From: an uncultured Acetatifactor sp.
GTDB lineage: Bacteria; Bacillota; Clostridia; Lachnospirales; Lachnospiraceae
Direction of reading: 5' to 3'
Assembly (NCBI GenBank): GCA_904501885.1
Contig: CAJGCP010000004.1
Location: 24,598 to 88,597 of the forward strand
DNA length: 64,000 bases
Below are positions 41,992-51,322 of this stretch, in pieces (positions within the stretch are counted from its first letter, which is position 1; the number at the start of each line of letters is the position of its first letter). Below the pieces are notes generated by a model. That model made no database searches. It had not been told where the DNA came from and worked only from the letters and a program-made list of their open reading frames with translations. A program made the translations under genes and the position numbers.

Positions 41992-44517
41992 ATGAACGAC
42001 GATATTTTTGACATTCAGCCAGAAATAGACAAAATTCATGAAGTTGACCTGAAAGAGAGAATGGAAACCTTTTATATCGACTATGCTATGAGCGTTATTG
42101 CAGCCAGAGCATTGCCTGATGTAAGAGACGGTTTAAAACCGGTACAGCGAAGAATTCTGTATTCCATGGTAGAATTGAATGTTGGTCCTGACAAACCACA
42201 CCGTAAGAGTGCGCGTATTGTCGGTGATACCATGGGTAAATACCACCCTCACGGCGACAGTTCTATTTACGGTTCCTTGGTAAACATGGCGCAGGAGTGG
42301 TCTACCAGATATCCCTTGGTAGATGGCCATGGTAACTTTGGTTCCATGGACGGCGATGGTGCAGCGGCAATGCGTTATACCGAAGCCAGACTTTCTAAGA
42401 TTTCAACAGAATTATTGGCTGACATCAATAAAGATACCGTAGATTTCGTACCCAACTTCGATGATACGGAAAAAGAGCCTGCTGTTTTACCCAGCCGTTA
42501 CCCCAACCTGTTGGCAAACGGTACCACCGGTATTGCAGTTGGTATGGCCACCAATATCCCCCCTCATAACTTGCGGGAAATTATCGGGGCAGTAGTTAAA
42601 ATTATTGATAATAAAGTAGAAGAAAATCGCGATACAACCATTGAAGAGGTAATGGAGGTTGTAAAGGCGCCCGATTTCCCTACCGGAGGAATTATTCTCG
42701 GTACCAGAGGTACAGAAGAAGCGTTCCGTACCGGTCGAGGCAAAGTCATCGTGCGAGCAGTGACCAATATTGAGACATTGCCCAACGGAAAGAGCCAGAT
42801 TATTGCAACAGAACTTCCTTACATGGTAAACAAGGCAAATCTTGTGGTGAAGATTGCTGATTTGGTGAAGGAAAAGAAAATAGATGGCATCACAGAAATC
42901 CGTGACGAGTCCAACCGAGAAGGTGTGAGAGTCGTTATCGAAGTGAGAAGAGATGCCAACGCAAATGTCATCCTCAACCAATTATATAAACATACCCAGT
43001 TGCAAGACACCTTTGGTGTAATTATGCTGGCATTGGTGAATAATGAGCCCAAGGTGCTGAATCTTTTGGACATGCTGAAGCATTACCTGAAACACCAGGT
43101 GGATGTGGTTACCAGAAGAACCAAGTATGAATTAAACAAAGCGGAAGAAAGAGACCATATTTTACAAGGTCTGCTGAAGGCACTGGATGTGATCGATGAA
43201 GTTATCTCTATCATCAGAGGTAGCAAGACCACCCAGGAAGCAAAAGAAAAACTCATTGAGCGCTTTGATTTGTCTGATGTTCAGGCACAAGCCATTGTGG
43301 ACATGCGTCTGAAAGCATTGACCGGTTTGGAAAGAGAAAAACTGGAAAATGAACACAAGGAATTGGAACTTCGTATTGGTGAATTGAAGGCAATTCTTGC
43401 AGACGAAAAACTCCTTTTGGGAGTAATCAAAGAAGAAATTATAGAAATCTCTGATAGATACGGCGATGACAGACGTACCCAGATTGGCTATGATGATTCC
43501 GATATCTCTATGGAAGACCTGGTTCCCAGAGGAGAAACCGTTATCGCAAAGACCAACTTAGGCTATATCAAGAGAATGACAGTAGACAATTTCAGAGCCC
43601 AGAATCGAGGCGGTAAGGGTATCAAGGGTATGCAAACCATCGAAGACGACTTCATCGAAGATTTGCTGATGACCAATACTCACCATTATCTGAACTTCTT
43701 TACCAACTTTGGACGAATTTATCGACTGAAAGCATACGAAATTCCCGAGGCCAGCAGAACTGCCAGAGGAACCGCGATCATCAATCTGCTTCAGTTGAAT
43801 CCGGGTGAAAAAATAACGGCAATGATTCCCATCGAGGAATACACAGAAGACAAGAACCTCTTTATGGTAACCAAAAATGGTACCGTGAAGAAGACCTCCC
43901 TGATGGAATTCTCTAATGTAAGAAGAAATGGTCTGGCGGCCATCAATTTAAGAGATGATGATGAGCTGATAGAAGTAAAGATTACAGATAAGGACAACCA
44001 TATCTTCCTTGTCACCAAGTTCGGTATGTGTATCCGATTTAAAGAAACGGATGTACGGGCAACCGGCAGAACCTCCATGGGTGTCATTGGTATGAATCTG
44101 GTTCCCGAAGATGAAATTGTGGGCATGCAGCTGGATAATCAGGGCGATTCCCTCCTCATCGTTTCTGAGAACGGATTAGGAAAGAGAACCTACTTGGAAG
44201 AATTCCATGTACAAAATCGTGGCGGTAAGGGTGTGAAATGCTACAAGATTACCGAGAAGACCGGAAATGTGGTCGGCGTAAAGGCTGTAACAGATGAAGA
44301 CCAATTATTGATGATTACCACAGAAGGTATCATTATACAGTTGCGTATGCAGGATATTTCCACTTTAGGCAGAATTACCTCCGGTGTGAAGATGATGAAT
44401 TTGGACGAAGGAATTGTTATTGCGCAGATTGCAAAAGTGAGAACGCCTATAGAAGAGGACGAAGTTGTTTCTGAAGAAGGAACGGAAGAAACAGTGGAAG
44501 AAAAACCCGAAATTTAA
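41992..44517 (+). CDS. gyrA: DNA gyrase subunit A
   Basis: GyrA cuts and rejoins DNA; the catalytic tyrosine is Y129 in AAMRYTEARL, and the C-terminal beta-pinwheel carries the GyrA box region QNRGGKGIKGMQ. At 841 residues it is normal, ending in an acidic tail rich in Glu. In the quinolone-resistance region the sequence is HPHGDSSIYGSLV: Ser90 matches the key serine (E. coli Ser83), but glycine 94 is at the position of E. coli Asp87. AGAGGA lies before the ATG, 20 nt after gyrB. Confidence 0.98.
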   Translation: MNDDIFDIQPEIDKIHEVDLKERMETFYIDYAMSVIAARALPDVRDGLKPVQRRILYSMVELNVGPDKPHRKSARIVGDTMGKYHPHGDSSIYGSLVNMAQEWSTRYPLVDGHGNFGSMDGDGAAAMRYTEARLSKISTELLADINKDTVDFVPNFDDTEKEPAVLPSRYPNLLANGTTGIAVGMATNIPPHNLREIIGAVVKIIDNKVEENRDTTIEEVMEVVKAPDFPTGGIILGTRGTEEAFRTGRGKVIVRAVTNIETLPNGKSQIIATELPYMVNKANLVVKIADLVKEKKIDGITEIRDESNREGVRVVIEVRRDANANVILNQLYKHTQLQDTFGVIMLALVNNEPKVLNLLDMLKHYLKHQVDVVTRRTKYELNKAEERDHILQGLLKALDVIDEVISIIRGSKTTQEAKEKLIERFDLSDVQAQAIVDMRLKALTGLEREKLENEHKELELRIGELKAILADEKLLLGVIKEEIIEISDRYGDDRRTQIGYDDSDISMEDLVPRGETVIAKTNLGYIKRMTVDNFRAQNRGGKGIKGMQTIEDDFIEDLLMTNTHHYLNFFTNFGRIYRLKAYEIPEASRTARGTAIINLLQLNPGEKITAMIPIEEYTEDKNLFMVTKNGTVKKTSLMEFSNVRRNGLAAINLRDDDELIEVKITDKDNHIFLVTKFGMCIRFKETDVRATGRTSMGVIGMNLVPEDEIVGMQLDNQGDSLLIVSENGLGKRTYLEEFHVQNRGGKGVKCYKITEKTGNVVGVKAVTDEDQLLMITTEGIIIQLRMQDISTLGRITSGVKMMNLDEGIVIAQIAKVRTPIEEDEVVSEEGTEETVEEKPEI

Positions 44518-44521
44518 AAAT

Positions 44522-44552
44522 AAAAAAAAGCTCCTAACAGGAGCTTTTTTTG
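44522..44552. terminator. Bidirectional terminator after gyrA
   Basis: AAAAAAAGCTCC-taaca-GGAGCTTTTTTT forms a strong hairpin with A- and T-runs on both sides. It serves gyrA on the plus strand and overlaps the last codons of the convergent exporter-like gene. Confidence 0.88.
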
Positions 44553-45061
44553 TGTAACCATTTTTCCAAACGTTCTCTTGGAAGTAATGCATTGACTGCT
44601 AAAGCAATCAATACACCGATACCGGTATCAACAATACGATTTAAGGAATAAGAGATATAAGTTTCAACCGGTGTATTAAATAATATGATGCACAAAACTA
44701 CACCGCCGGGCTGAACCGCACCGACCCATCGGAACCACTGACAGAAAAGGATTAACAAAACCACACCAATAAAAAGAGGTATTAAAAGGAAGAAATGTAA
44801 ACCTCCTTGCGGGTAGAAGATAATATATAAACGAAAGAGAAACATTCCCAGCAATCCACCAATTAAGGTACCAAAGAAACGATTGCCGCCGTGTAATTTG
44901 GAATTACTCATATCGCTACCCATTCCAAAGATAACACCGATACATGCAAAAGTGGGATTTCTATCTATCAGAAAATAGAGTAATGCGCAGATGCAACAAG
45001 CAACGGCTGTTTTAATGTTTCGCTGTCCAATATGAAGCGGATTTGTAGGCTTCGGGCTCAT
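44534..45061 (-). CDS. Aromatic acid exporter (ArAE/FUSC)-like membrane protein
   Basis: This protein of about 175 residues begins MSPKPTNPLHIGQRNIKTAVACCICALLYFLI and has five or six membrane spans. The N-terminal RNIKTAVA segment and the motif FFGTLIGGLLGMFLF resemble the ArAE_1/FUSC N-terminal domain. It lacks the cytosolic C-terminal domain of full-size family members. The ATG at 45061 has GGAG 8 nt upstream; the longer open frame to 45121 is not supported. Substrate is unknown. Confidence 0.8.
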   Translation of the reverse strand: MSPKPTNPLHIGQRNIKTAVACCICALLYFLIDRNPTFACIGVIFGMGSDMSNSKLHGGNRFFGTLIGGLLGMFLFRLYIIFYPQGGLHFFLLIPLFIGVVLLILFCQWFRWVGAVQPGGVVLCIILFNTPVETYISYSLNRIVDTGIGVLIALAVNALLPRERLEKWLHKKSSC

Positions 45062-45101
45062 TTGAGGATCTCCTATGTTAATAATAATAAAAAACGATAG
45101 T

Positions 45102-45129
45102 ATTATACCACTTTCAGTCAAAAAAACAA
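45102..45129 (-). promoter_or_regulatory. Promoter of the exporter-like gene
   Basis: Minus-strand TTGTTT (45129-45124), a 16-nt spacer and a consensus TATAAT (45107-45102) lie about 40 nt before the start codon. Confidence 0.6.
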
Positions 45130-45189
45130 CCCAAAAAGAGCAAAATTTTCCTAAAAAACTGCACTATTTTTCTAAGCAATTTTCACATA

Positions 45190-45218
45190 TTGACAAAGGA
45201 AAATTTAGATGTTATAAA
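45190..45218 (+). promoter_or_regulatory. Promoter of the DUF5107 gene
   Basis: A consensus TTGACA (45190-45195), a 17-nt spacer and TATAAA (45213-45218) lie about 50 nt before the ATG at 45270. It is divergent from the exporter-gene promoter about 60 bp away. Confidence 0.75.
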
Positions 45219-45269
45219 GAAGTTAAATCGGCCAAAAAAGGCTTTAAAATCAAGGAGAACAATAAAATT

Positions 45270-47378
45270 ATGGCACTGCGAATAGAGGAGATGACCATAC
45301 CCGGTGCGCCGGTGGAAGGACTAGGGACACTACCGGTTTTTCACAGCCGAAAACCGGTGGTAGTAGAGACCAAGGAAGATTTTCCGGAGCGCTTAAAAGA
45401 GGGGTTGGGTGCAAGATGGAGGTTTTTGCCATACAAATTACAGAATAGATATGGTAGAGAACATATACAACTGAAAAAGAAGACCATTGTTCTGGAAAAT
45501 GAATATTTGAAGGCCGAGTTTTGGCCGGAGGAAGGTGCAAAACTGAATTCCTTATTCGATAAGGTCAGAAATCGCGAATTGCTGATGAGCAATCCCGTTT
45601 ATCAGCCCGGTAACCTGGCGATTCGTAATGCATGGTGTGCCGGTGGTATTGAATGGAACTTTGGAAACCTGGGACACAATCCCTTTACCTGTGATCATGT
45701 ATTTGCAGCGGTGCTGAAGGATGATAAAGGGGAGGATTTTGTCAGATTTTATGAATTTGAACGAACCAAAACAGCCCTTTATCAGATGGATTTCTATCTG
45801 CCCGAGGGATCACCGGTACTTTACGCCCATGTGAAACTTATCAATCCTACCGATCAGGATAAAACTACCTATTGGTGGACCAACATTGCCATTCCTGAAG
45901 TGGGTAACACACGTGTAATGAGCAATGCGGACATGGTAGTGGGTATCGGCAAAGGTGGTCTAGGCTATGAGAAAATGCCCTACCTTTCCTATTTCAAGGG
46001 AAAAGACCTTTCCTATCCTGACAATGCGGATCTTGCATTTGAGTACTTTTTCCAAACGCCGGCTGAAGAAAAGAGTGCATGGGAGGCCGGAACAGCAGAA
46101 GACGGAAACCTCTTTTTTGAACGAGGCACCACTCCTTTGTTATATCGAAAAATGTTTTGCTGGGGCAACACCCAGGGAGGAAAACATTGGCAGGACCAGT
46201 TATCCTTGCCCGGAAAAGGATATTATGTGGAGATACAATCCGGTATCGCAAGCAGTCAGCTTCATGATAGGAAGTTTAAGGCTAGGGAAGTCATTGAGTG
46301 GACCCAATGTTTCGGTGGCATGAAATTAGAGGAAGAGCTCCTTCACCAGGAAGACTACCACGCAGCCGCAAGATATGTAGGCGAGCATGTAGAGAAAGCA
46401 CTCAGCGAGGAAACGCTGTTGGCCATGGATGCCAAATTCAAGGTGCTCTCAAACAAAGAAGTAACGGAAAAAGATATCGTACATATGGCCAGTGGATGGG
46501 GTGCATTGGAGCAGGCCCGTTTGGAAAGGACAATGGACGGGGAATTCCCCAAAAGCGTATGCTTCCCGAAATCTACCATAGGCCCAGAACAGAATCCTTG
46601 GTATCAGCTCTTGACAGAAGGCAAAATGCCCGAAGAAGATCCGGCAACAATTCCTGTGTCTTGGATGGTATCGGAGCCTTGGCTTAAAATTATGGAAGAA
46701 GCTCTTGCCAAGGGCGAAGCGTCTTGGAATATGTTGTTCCATTATGGCGTGATGCTGTATGAAAAGATGGACGAGGAAAATTATGTACCGGAAGCATCCT
46801 GTTGGCCCGAGTACGAGAAATATGCAGAACTGGCCAAGGAAGCATTTTTAAAATCCATAGAAATTCAGCCTTCGGTATGGGCATACAGATGTCTTTTCTG
46901 TATTGAAAGAGACAGGGAGAATAAGGAGCTGGCGGAAACCTATTACGACAAGGTGTTCGAGATGAAAGCAGCCACCGTGGATTATGAGTTGGCAGCGGAA
47001 TATATCAAGTTCCTGAATGACTGTGGCAAGTATGAAAAAGCGTGTGCGCTGTATGAATCTTTACCTGCCAATATTCAAAACGAAGAACGTATGCTGATTC
47101 GAATGGCGCAGACAGCAATCAAAATTGACAGACTTGACCTTGCAGAAAAAGCGTTCACAAGAGACTACGCAAATATCAAAGAAGGTGAAAGTACACTAAC
47201 CACGATTTGGTTTGAATATTGCGCAAGAAAGATGGCAAAGGAAAGGGGTATCGAGAATCCCACAGCGGAACAGCTGGAAAAACTGATAGACGAAGCATGG
47301 GATATCTGTCCTCCTCCTAAGAATATCGACTTTAGAATGTCTACCGACAAAAAGAGCAGATATCGTATGGAAAATTAA
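45270..47378 (+). CDS. DUF5107/TPR carbohydrate-active-like protein
   Basis: The 702-residue protein has an N-terminal beta-rich domain of the DUF5107 type (TIVLENEYLKAEFWPEEGAKLNSLFDKVRNRELLM, then IRNAWCAGGIEWNFGNLGHNPFTCDHV) resembling the supersandwich fold of sugar-processing enzymes. A C-terminal half of helical repeats follows (about residues 480-690; YAELAKEAFLKSIEIQPSVWAYRCLF is TPR-like). There is no signal peptide, so it acts in the cytosol. A role in intracellular glycan handling is inferred. The ATG at 45270 follows AAGGAG by 12 nt; the open frame continues upstream to 45075 but that part overlaps the promoter. Confidence 0.8.
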   Translation: MALRIEEMTIPGAPVEGLGTLPVFHSRKPVVVETKEDFPERLKEGLGARWRFLPYKLQNRYGREHIQLKKKTIVLENEYLKAEFWPEEGAKLNSLFDKVRNRELLMSNPVYQPGNLAIRNAWCAGGIEWNFGNLGHNPFTCDHVFAAVLKDDKGEDFVRFYEFERTKTALYQMDFYLPEGSPVLYAHVKLINPTDQDKTTYWWTNIAIPEVGNTRVMSNADMVVGIGKGGLGYEKMPYLSYFKGKDLSYPDNADLAFEYFFQTPAEEKSAWEAGTAEDGNLFFERGTTPLLYRKMFCWGNTQGGKHWQDQLSLPGKGYYVEIQSGIASSQLHDRKFKAREVIEWTQCFGGMKLEEELLHQEDYHAAARYVGEHVEKALSEETLLAMDAKFKVLSNKEVTEKDIVHMASGWGALEQARLERTMDGEFPKSVCFPKSTIGPEQNPWYQLLTEGKMPEEDPATIPVSWMVSEPWLKIMEEALAKGEASWNMLFHYGVMLYEKMDEENYVPEASCWPEYEKYAELAKEAFLKSIEIQPSVWAYRCLFCIERDRENKELAETYYDKVFEMKAATVDYELAAEYIKFLNDCGKYEKACALYESLPANIQNEERMLIRMAQTAIKIDRLDLAEKAFTRDYANIKEGESTLTTIWFEYCARKMAKERGIENPTAEQLEKLIDEAWDICPPPKNIDFRMSTDKKSRYRMEN

Positions 47379-47410
47379 ATAGGAAGAATAATAAAACAAT
47401 TCATACAAAC

Positions 47411-47447
47411 AAAAAGTTCGCATATCACGAGGATATGCGAACTTTTT
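47411..47447. terminator. Bidirectional terminator between convergent genes
   Basis: AAAAAGTTCGCATAT and ATATGCGAACTTTTT form a perfect 15-bp stem with a 7-nt loop. It serves the DUF5107 gene on the plus strand and the membrane-protein gene on the minus strand, whose stop lies inside it. Confidence 0.9.
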
Positions 47448-49560
47448 TTGATTTCTTATACCACATTATAAACCACACAATCGTCGCTAAACTAATAAAT
47501 TCAGCTACGCGGAAATACCACAAACCGATATAGGAAATACGCACCTGTGAACTGCCGTCTTCTAACAGAACGCGAAGCACATGATTATCCCCATCTATGA
47601 TTTCTAAGCGGTTGCCCAGATTGTCTTTGGCTTGATAGCCGGGATACCAAAGCAAGGGTACTTCGATCCAAGAGCCCTTGGTAGCACCACTTAGTGTGAC
47701 ATTCACATTAGTTCGGTCTTTCTCGTAGTCTACTAACTGTACCCCACCACCGGTCACATATCTACTCGCTTCCAGCATATAAGGGGAGGTACCGCGAATG
47801 TAATATTCGTTGTCAAAGCCAACAGCACCACTGGTAGAAACAGCTTGGCCCTTCTTCACAACAGGACCTTGGGAAGTGGTGTAAGCGCTGCCCCATACGG
47901 TAAAAGCAAAGATACTTACCAAAGCGACAATGGCTAAGGTTGCTTTCTGTGCGTTTTTGTTCTTAATCATATCAGCCACATAGATGCAGGCAAGGATGGT
48001 AATACATGCACTTGCCGGACTTAAGAATCGGCTGGGCAAACGAACTGTGCCACAAAAGCTGTTCAGCAAAGGACTTTGCTGGATGATTCTCCAGGGGAAA
48101 ATGGTGGTGGTCATCAGCACCATAATCAAACTCATCCATAGGCAGGTTTGCGCGAAACGTTTTTCTTCAGTCTGATTCTTGGTCATAAAGTGATAACAGA
48201 AGATAAACACCAAACAAGCGGAAACGCCTACGCCTAAAGTAGCGGACATATCATGCATTACACCTTGATCCAACAAGTAGGAGTAGCCAAATCTTGTTCC
48301 CAACAGGTTGAATAACTGGGAGGGGAACAGAGCGTGCTGATAATACTCCGTATTTGCAGGGAAGTATTTAATACTCAAATCCAGACCTAAATAGTAGGTT
48401 AGGAAACCGGCCAGAAACCACGCGTTCAACGCCAAGGTGGCTACGCCCATTTTCAAAAATGCCAGAAACCGTTCTTTCTGAATAAAGTCCTTCCAGAACA
48501 CAATCAGGAAAGTTACGATCATCAGTGCAACCATTACAGTACTGATGATATGGGACATAAATATGCCGGTGCAAGCTAAGGTCAGAACCCACCATTTCTT
48601 GTGATTTCCCTTTAAAATACAGTAGAGTCCGTAGAACACCAAGGGGAAGAAAATCATACTCAGTGCTTCGCCTAATGCTGCGCGATAATACAGGTTGATG
48701 ACGCGCCAGGTAGAAAAAGTATAAACGATAGCGGCCAATTGACCTGCAAAAGTGGATTTTGTGATTCCTTTGACGGAAATGTACATCACAACCGCCGTGG
48801 CAATATTAATACATAAGAAGAATGTATGATAGGCGGTTATGGCGCTCATTCCTAAAATACGGAAAATCGCGGGAATATAGAAAAACAGTTCCGGATAAAC
48901 GCCGGGGGTAATGTAACCATATCCATTATTATGTGTGGGATGCACACGCACCGGGAACTGACCTGCCAATAAACCATCCTTGATACCCTCAATTCGATAT
49001 AAATGGAAATTCAAATCGTGACCAAAAAGAATGGTATCGGTGAAGGCAGGGAAGGTTGCCAGCACTGCAATCCCGATCAAAATCAACTGCGAAAAATCAT
49101 TGTCGTCCAAACTGCCCTTTTTATTCTTTTTATAAAGGGCAAAGGCCAGGAAGGCAACCACAAACAGGGCAATAAAGGTAATATCACTGTACAAGGCCCC
49201 GTCTTTTACAATGGTGAAGGAATACAACGCACCGGTTTCCTCGCAACAGAAGATGATATCACTTTCGTCCTTTTCCAGAACAAAAGTAGTGGTGGTCCCT
49301 GCGTTACCCTCATGCAGGAGATTGCCGTCTGCAGTATATACAAAATAACGACCCATGCCGTCCACAGACAGCTCATATTCTCCCTTGGGATAACTGAAAT
49401 GAGGGGTATGTACCTGTTCATTCCGTTGATTGATGCTCTCGGCACTTAGGCTAAAGTGTGCCCGGTTAGAACCATATCCGTTCAGTAGCATCAGCACCAA
49501 TAAGACGATGATTGCCAGTAATGTTTTTTTATAAGAAAGTAAATCCTTCAAGTTCTTCAT
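47425..49560 (-). CDS. YfhO/PTPS-related GT-C-like polytopic membrane protein (fourth paralogue)
   Basis: This 711-residue paralogue of the genes at the left end of the window has an N-terminal helix (TLLAIIVLLVLMLLNGYG), a short beta-rich extracellular part, many membrane spans and a C-terminal extracellular domain before a final helix with a basic tail. Family landmarks are GHDLNFHLYRIEGIKDGLLAGQ, STWRVINLYYRAALGE and LMTTTIFPWRIIQQS. AAGGAG is 10 nt before the ATG. It is a single gene between a terminator and the DUF975 gene. Function is unknown; surface glycan synthesis is a guess from the family. Confidence 0.8.
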   Translation of the reverse strand: MKNLKDLLSYKKTLLAIIVLLVLMLLNGYGSNRAHFSLSAESINQRNEQVHTPHFSYPKGEYELSVDGMGRYFVYTADGNLLHEGNAGTTTTFVLEKDESDIIFCCEETGALYSFTIVKDGALYSDITFIALFVVAFLAFALYKKNKKGSLDDNDFSQLILIGIAVLATFPAFTDTILFGHDLNFHLYRIEGIKDGLLAGQFPVRVHPTHNNGYGYITPGVYPELFFYIPAIFRILGMSAITAYHTFFLCINIATAVVMYISVKGITKSTFAGQLAAIVYTFSTWRVINLYYRAALGEALSMIFFPLVFYGLYCILKGNHKKWWVLTLACTGIFMSHIISTVMVALMIVTFLIVFWKDFIQKERFLAFLKMGVATLALNAWFLAGFLTYYLGLDLSIKYFPANTEYYQHALFPSQLFNLLGTRFGYSYLLDQGVMHDMSATLGVGVSACLVFIFCYHFMTKNQTEEKRFAQTCLWMSLIMVLMTTTIFPWRIIQQSPLLNSFCGTVRLPSRFLSPASACITILACIYVADMIKNKNAQKATLAIVALVSIFAFTVWGSAYTTSQGPVVKKGQAVSTSGAVGFDNEYYIRGTSPYMLEASRYVTGGGVQLVDYEKDRTNVNVTLSGATKGSWIEVPLLWYPGYQAKDNLGNRLEIIDGDNHVLRVLLEDGSSQVRISYIGLWYFRVAEFISLATIVWFIMWYKKSKKVRISS

Positions 49561-49588
49561 GGAACAGAAACTCCTTTATGAAACGTAA

Positions 49589-50218
49589 TTAATAAGCAAA
49601 GGGATCCTGTTCAGGCACTTCGACAGGTTCAACAACAGGTTTCAGGCTATAGTACACATTGGCGTAGGTTGCTGACATATAAGGAATAACATAGATGTAA
49701 GCAATACCAAAGGTGATGATACCCAGTATAGCCCAACCAAAGAAAGACAAATCTAATACGAAAAGTTCCATTTTATGTCCGTTGGTCATACTCATGGACT
49801 CGCGGATACATTCCAAAGCGGGTTTTTCTTTATTTTCTGCTAATATGTACAGAGACATAGAATAGGAGTAGGACTTAATAATGCCGGGAACGAGGAACAA
49901 TAATGACCAAAGGAAGGTGAAAAGCCCCACCAAGAACTGTACCTTGAAAGCAGACCAAAAATCATCAAATCCACTGAAGGCATCCTGAACTTCCGGTTTT
50001 TTGCCATGGAAAAGATTGAGATATACACGGGTGACGCTCAATGCAAAGGCTGGAGTAATAATGATGGTTGCCGCCAAGGAACCAGCCGGACCGGCAAAAC
50101 TAAGGATTCCGCTTGCCGCACCGGAGATAGCTGCGACGATCAATGAAATCACAAAAAGGATACCGATTTTTCCTGCAATTTGCTGCTTTGCTCTTGCTTT
50201 TAATTCTGCTCTGTTCAT
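49589..50218 (-). CDS. DUF975 family membrane protein
   Basis: The 209-residue protein begins MNRAELKARAKQQIAGKIGILFVISL, the DUF975 hallmark, and has about five membrane spans with the conserved FLVPGIIKSYSYSM and RESMSMTNGHKMELFVLDLSFFGW segments. Function is unknown. GGAGG lies 6 nt before the ATG at 50218; an upstream ATG at 50236 is less supported. It is 28 nt upstream of the YfhO-like gene, so both may share a transcript. Confidence 0.88.
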   Translation of the reverse strand: MNRAELKARAKQQIAGKIGILFVISLIVAAISGAASGILSFAGPAGSLAATIIITPAFALSVTRVYLNLFHGKKPEVQDAFSGFDDFWSAFKVQFLVGLFTFLWSLLFLVPGIIKSYSYSMSLYILAENKEKPALECIRESMSMTNGHKMELFVLDLSFFGWAILGIITFGIAYIYVIPYMSATYANVYYSLKPVVEPVEVPEQDPFAY

Positions 50219-50357
50219 AGGGAACCTCCTAAACATAAATTTTCTTAACGTTTTACCTAAATCATATGAATATAGATAAATAAATCATAACATATTTGCG
50301 CCTAAAGTACAATGAGAACACAAAGGAAATGAAAGAGGTTGGGAAGAAACAAACAAA

Positions 50358-50383
50358 AAAGAGACCTCTCAAGAGGCCTCTTT
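50358..50383 (-). terminator. Terminator at the end of the TasA-like locus
   Basis: AAAGAGGCCTC-TTGA-GAGGTCTCTTT (one mismatch) is followed by a T-run on the minus strand and overlaps the last codons of the secreted Pro/Thr-rich protein. It is the only strong terminator I see between 50.36 and 63.6 kb, which supports a single long operon. Confidence 0.8.
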
Positions 50384-51301
50384 GGATTCGGGTGATTCTA
50401 TTGTTGGTAATGTGATGTCCGGCGCCACCGGTGAATCTATGGGAATATCCGGGGACTGTGTCTCCTCGGGGTGATCAGTGGGGACCTCTGTAGGAAGAGG
50501 TGCCGAGGTGGGCTGTGGCGTAGGCTCGCCTGTTTCAATCGGAGCCGCCGTCGGCTGTACTTCTAAGGAGTCCGAAGGCAATGGTGTGCTCTCAGGCGAC
50601 ACTGTAGGCGACACTTCTGCAGGCAAAGGAGAACCAGTAGGAGTCGAAGTCTCTGCAGGCAGTGCAGTAGGACTTGCTGAGGGCTCCGCCGTAGGAGTTG
50701 CTACAGGGGGTGCCGTTGTAGTTACCGGAGCAGGAGTTTCTAATAGGGAAGTTCCTGTTGCAGTAAGGGTATACTCAGTATTGTCAACTAATAATTGAGG
50801 AGAAGATTCCTCCTCAGAAGATGCCATAAGGAACTTCGTATAGTTTTCCGCGCGACCTAAATGGGAGATAAAGGAAACTTGCGTTTTTTTCTCCACCTTC
50901 AAAGAAAATTTAAAAGAGGTAACATCGGTATTTTCAGGGTCTTGGTCCTCGCTTCCCTTAAATTGAGGGGTAAAAAATATGTTACTGCAAATATCGGCAG
51001 TAAGGTACACGAAACCTGTTTTTGCCGTACTTTCAGTAGAAGGAGAAAGGCTAATTTGATATTTGATGTCTGGTTCTAAGGTTACAATCGAGGTGATTCC
51101 ATCTTTTGATGTTTCGACATCAACGGGAGTATTGTTTTCATCACATACAGAGATATCTGTAAAAAAGCAAGCCGTCTCCAGTGTTTTAGAACCGGTGGAG
51201 ATGACACGGGATAAATATGCGTAAGCCGGAGTACAAGAAACGATGAGGCTAAATACCAAAAAGAATAATACATAACGATAATTTTTAAGATTTTTCTTCA
51301 C
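50369..51301 (-). CDS. Secreted Pro/Thr/Ser-rich protein of the TasA-like locus
   Basis: The 310-residue protein has a Sec signal peptide (YVLFFLVFSLIVSCTPAYAYLS), a beta-rich domain of about 165 residues (YQISLSPSTESTAKTGFVYLTADIC is typical of TasA/CalY relatives) and a tail of about 125 residues made of Pro, Thr, Ser, Ala and Glu repeats, resembling a wall-spanning spacer. No C-terminal membrane anchor or LPXTG motif follows. The start is GTG with GGAGG 8 nt upstream. It is the last gene before the terminator. Function is unknown; a fibre-associated or wall-embedded role is inferred. Confidence 0.7.
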   Translation of the reverse strand: MKKNLKNYRYVLFFLVFSLIVSCTPAYAYLSRVISTGSKTLETACFFTDISVCDENNTPVDVETSKDGITSIVTLEPDIKYQISLSPSTESTAKTGFVYLTADICSNIFFTPQFKGSEDQDPENTDVTSFKFSLKVEKKTQVSFISHLGRAENYTKFLMASSEEESSPQLLVDNTEYTLTATGTSLLETPAPVTTTAPPVATPTAEPSASPTALPAETSTPTGSPLPAEVSPTVSPESTPLPSDSLEVQPTAAPIETGEPTPQPTSAPLPTEVPTDHPEETQSPDIPIDSPVAPDITLPTIESPESKEAS

Positions 51302-51322
51302 AGTAAATTCCTCCTTTCAAAA

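Noticed and set aside
45075..45269. 65-residue N-terminal extension of the DUF5107 protein
   Set aside because: It would cover both divergent promoters, is rich in Lys/Asn/Phe unlike the rest, and the ATG at 45270 has a ribosome-binding site.
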